Positions 62,481-64,000 of a stretch of DNA of 64,000 nucleotides are shown here, piece after piece (within the stretch, counting starts at the first letter, position 1; each line of letters begins with the position of its first letter). The notes beneath the pieces were generated by a model. That model was not told where the DNA came from, ran no database searches, and worked only from the letters and a program-made list of their open reading frames with translations. Origin of the DNA: Lamellibrachia satsuma (lineage: Eukaryota; Annelida; Polychaeta; Sabellida; Siboglinidae); the NCBI GenBank assembly GCA_033239005.1, contig BSQZ01000002.1, positions 3,009,501 through 3,073,500 on the forward strand, written 5' to 3'. The translations under genes were made by a program, and so were the position numbers.

Positions 62481-62980
62481 AATAAGCAAAACAAACACCG
62501 CATGATTAGCTAGTTAATTACCCCCTTTTTTGCTCCGCTACAGCTTCAACACATTCACACCACACACAAAGGACATGTTTCAACATCTACACTGGCTAAC
62601 CAATTATGAACTGGTAGCTAGTGAAGTACCTATAACACCTAGGCCCTCCATTGTACGTGTTCAAAGTCAAAGCTCTATGTGCTAAAGAAGCCTATTATTA
62701 TTTTCTACCGCAGGACATGATCTTATACAGGTGCATGTACCAATTTCAAGATACGCTCAGCACACCTCGACTGAGCACATCTTCTAAGAAACATATCACG
62801 CCGGGCAGAGTTCAAATACACCGTAATCCATTTGATCGTTTTCTGAATTCTCACAATGGTCCGTCCCAAGTGAGAATCAACGTTTAGTCCATTCCAACTT
62901 GGGCGGGCATTTTGGGAATTCTCACAATGGTCCGTCCCAAGTGAGAATCATCTCCACTTTGCCCCCATTCCGAAACTGCC
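62481..62980. other. Right end region of the GIN element
   Basis: No intact gene. Two copies of GAATTCTCACAATGGTCCGT then CCCAAGTGAGAATC lie at 62846-62880 and 62916-62950, separated by a GGGCGGGCATTTTGGG stretch that pairs with the left end. Confidence 0.5.
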
Positions 62981-62999
62981 CGCAACAGTGTCACTGGGA

Positions 63000-64000
63000 A
63001 TAGTTGCCCTCCAGAATGCACAGTGCATATTACAATAGGTGGCAGCACCTGACAGTCCTTATATTGCATATCTCCCCCAAAACAAGAAATGTTTATGAAG
63101 CAGGAACTTTGAGAGTCTTGGACTGTTCAAACTTGAAACACAAAATACAGTTCCATATGTCATCTCACATTTGTTCCAGCAGACACTGTGTAGGTTTTCT
63201 GGGATGTGCCGATCTTCTTGATCCTTCTGCCATCACGGGCAGTGTCATCCTTTTGCAGTCTTGCCCAGGAGATGGTGGCTCTGCGGGTACTGTCATCTCT
63301 GTCTCGTCCTCGGTATCCCCGTCGTCAATCACTTGGTGGTCTTCTGCTACTTCGTGTGGCAGTCTGTGAAACATTGACGTGTTTCACGTAACGAGTAACC
63401 CATCCCATCACAATGGACCCCTTTCAGCTGGTGATGACCAATGGCCTGGATTAAAACGGTGTAAACAGTTTCCATGTCTTGCGCTGACATATGAGCATGA
63501 CATCACTGATGTCGATCAAGGACACTTTAGCCGTTGCCTTCCTGTCGACATAAGCCTTCATGTCGCCTTTGGCCCTTGTACTACTTCTGGCAACTTTTGT
63601 ATGCTGATCTCGGCCAAACATTAGTCTGTGCGGTGTGAAGGCTGTCGCCAAGACTCGTCACGTGTGGCTAGTTGCGCTAGACTCGCAGCATCTGTTGTAT
63701 CTCAGTGCGCCATGCTAGAGGCCTTCAGAACATTCATTAGTGGTTTGTTGAAACACTCTGCCTGTGCATTGGCCTGTGAACAGAGATGGGTTATTCTGCG
63801 ATGGTGGACCCCACACTCCATCAAAAAATTACTTCCAAATGTGTCTGTTGAAGGAGGTCCGTTGTCTGTCTTCACCACTTCCGGGAAACTAAACAGACTG
63901 AACTTGTCTACTACAGGGATCACAGTCTCCATGGAAGTACTCCTCATAACCTCTACGATTGGGTACCGTGAATATTCGTCAACTATGACGAGCAGATACT
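63000..64000 (-). mobile_element. Second Ty3/gypsy element, 3' part, running off the window
   Basis: Minus-strand pieces of a gypsy integrase. The core is at 63947-63702 (FPEVVKTDNGPPSTDTFGSN, then CGVHHRRITHLCSQANAQAE). The core end is at 63651-63451 (TPHRLMFGRDQHTKVA). The C-terminal linker is at 63374-63165 (VIDDGDTEDETEMTV, RRSAHPRKPTQ). Frames are interrupted between pieces. Sequence near 62985-63140 may be its 3' LTR (TGTCAGGTGCTGCCACCTAT on the minus strand), but no second copy is in view to prove it. It is distinct from the element at 3.9-8.8 kb. Confidence 0.75.

Larger units (their letters stand above)
59335..62965 (+). mobile_element. KRBA2-like GIN integrase element (candidate boundaries)
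   Basis: A KRBA2-like integrase relic is enclosed by related ends. The left has ACAGGGCAAAGTGAATTGTG and then GCCCGCCCAAGTGGAGATGA. The right, reverse complemented, has GGGGGCAAAGTGGAGATGAT and then AAAATGCCCGCCCAAGTTGG. GGCAAAGTGGGAATAAG also recurs inside as part of a 186-bp array. The end match is imperfect, so the exact termini and any target duplication are not fixed. The integrase type is the one domesticated in vertebrate KRBA2 and SCAND3. Confidence 0.6.

Noticed and set aside
62651..62887. 78-codon frame near the right end of the GIN element, with a faint LINE C-terminus look
   Set aside because: The resemblance to a LINE tail is too weak and no neighbouring reverse transcriptase sequence was found.

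Overview
This is about 64 kb of a eukaryotic, animal nuclear genome. The evidence is split genes with GT-AG introns and conserved phases, AATAAA-type poly(A) signals, and many animal retrotransposons, DNA transposons and minisatellites. The intact genes are ones shared by animals generally. The mobile elements (Ty3/gypsy, CR1-like LINEs, a Penelope-like remnant, hAT, a KRBA2-like GIN integrase element, a DUF4806 family) fit an invertebrate, probably a marine deuterostome or a lophotrochozoan. I cannot fix the phylum from this window.

Four cellular or gene-like loci were rebuilt exon by exon. (1) TMEM181, plus strand, 289-20518: 14 coding exons in perfect phase, 481 aa, with a long 3' UTR to about 22.7 kb. 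(2) A five-exon gene on the minus strand, 32401 down to 25964, predicted to encode a 194-aa single-pass type I membrane protein with signal peptide, Ser/Thr-rich stalk, one membrane helix and a short Tyr/Pro tail. I do not recognise its family. (3) A DUF4806-type C-terminus, plus strand, exons 42465-42624 and 46317-46393, whose intron is almost wholly a 97-bp satellite. (4) TMEM50A/B (UPF0220 family), plus strand, 48671-53020: six exons, 162 aa.

The rest is mobile and repetitive DNA. A decayed gypsy element (3858-8818, minus) with matching LTRs, and a LINE fragment inside it, lies in TMEM181 intron 3. A Penelope-like tail with a degenerate hammerhead-type motif lies near 25.4 kb. A hAT transposon (36717-40152) has intact terminal repeats and a perfect 8-bp target duplication, and sits inside an 81-bp coding-frame minisatellite. 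A transposase relic with a tRNA-like fragment follows at 41.36-42.3 kb. A CR1-like LINE (58381-55440, minus) carries a nested LINE tail. A KRBA2-like integrase element (59335-62965) has palindromes at its left end and 102-bp and 186-bp arrays inside. A second gypsy element runs off the right edge.

The most unusual theme is that minisatellites repeatedly stop at splice junctions. TMEM181 intron 7 is built from two arrays, one starting at its donor and one ending about 20 nt before its acceptor. The 53-bp array of the minus-strand gene ends about 6 nt from an acceptor. The 97-bp array has copied an exon end together with its 5' splice site about 36 times.
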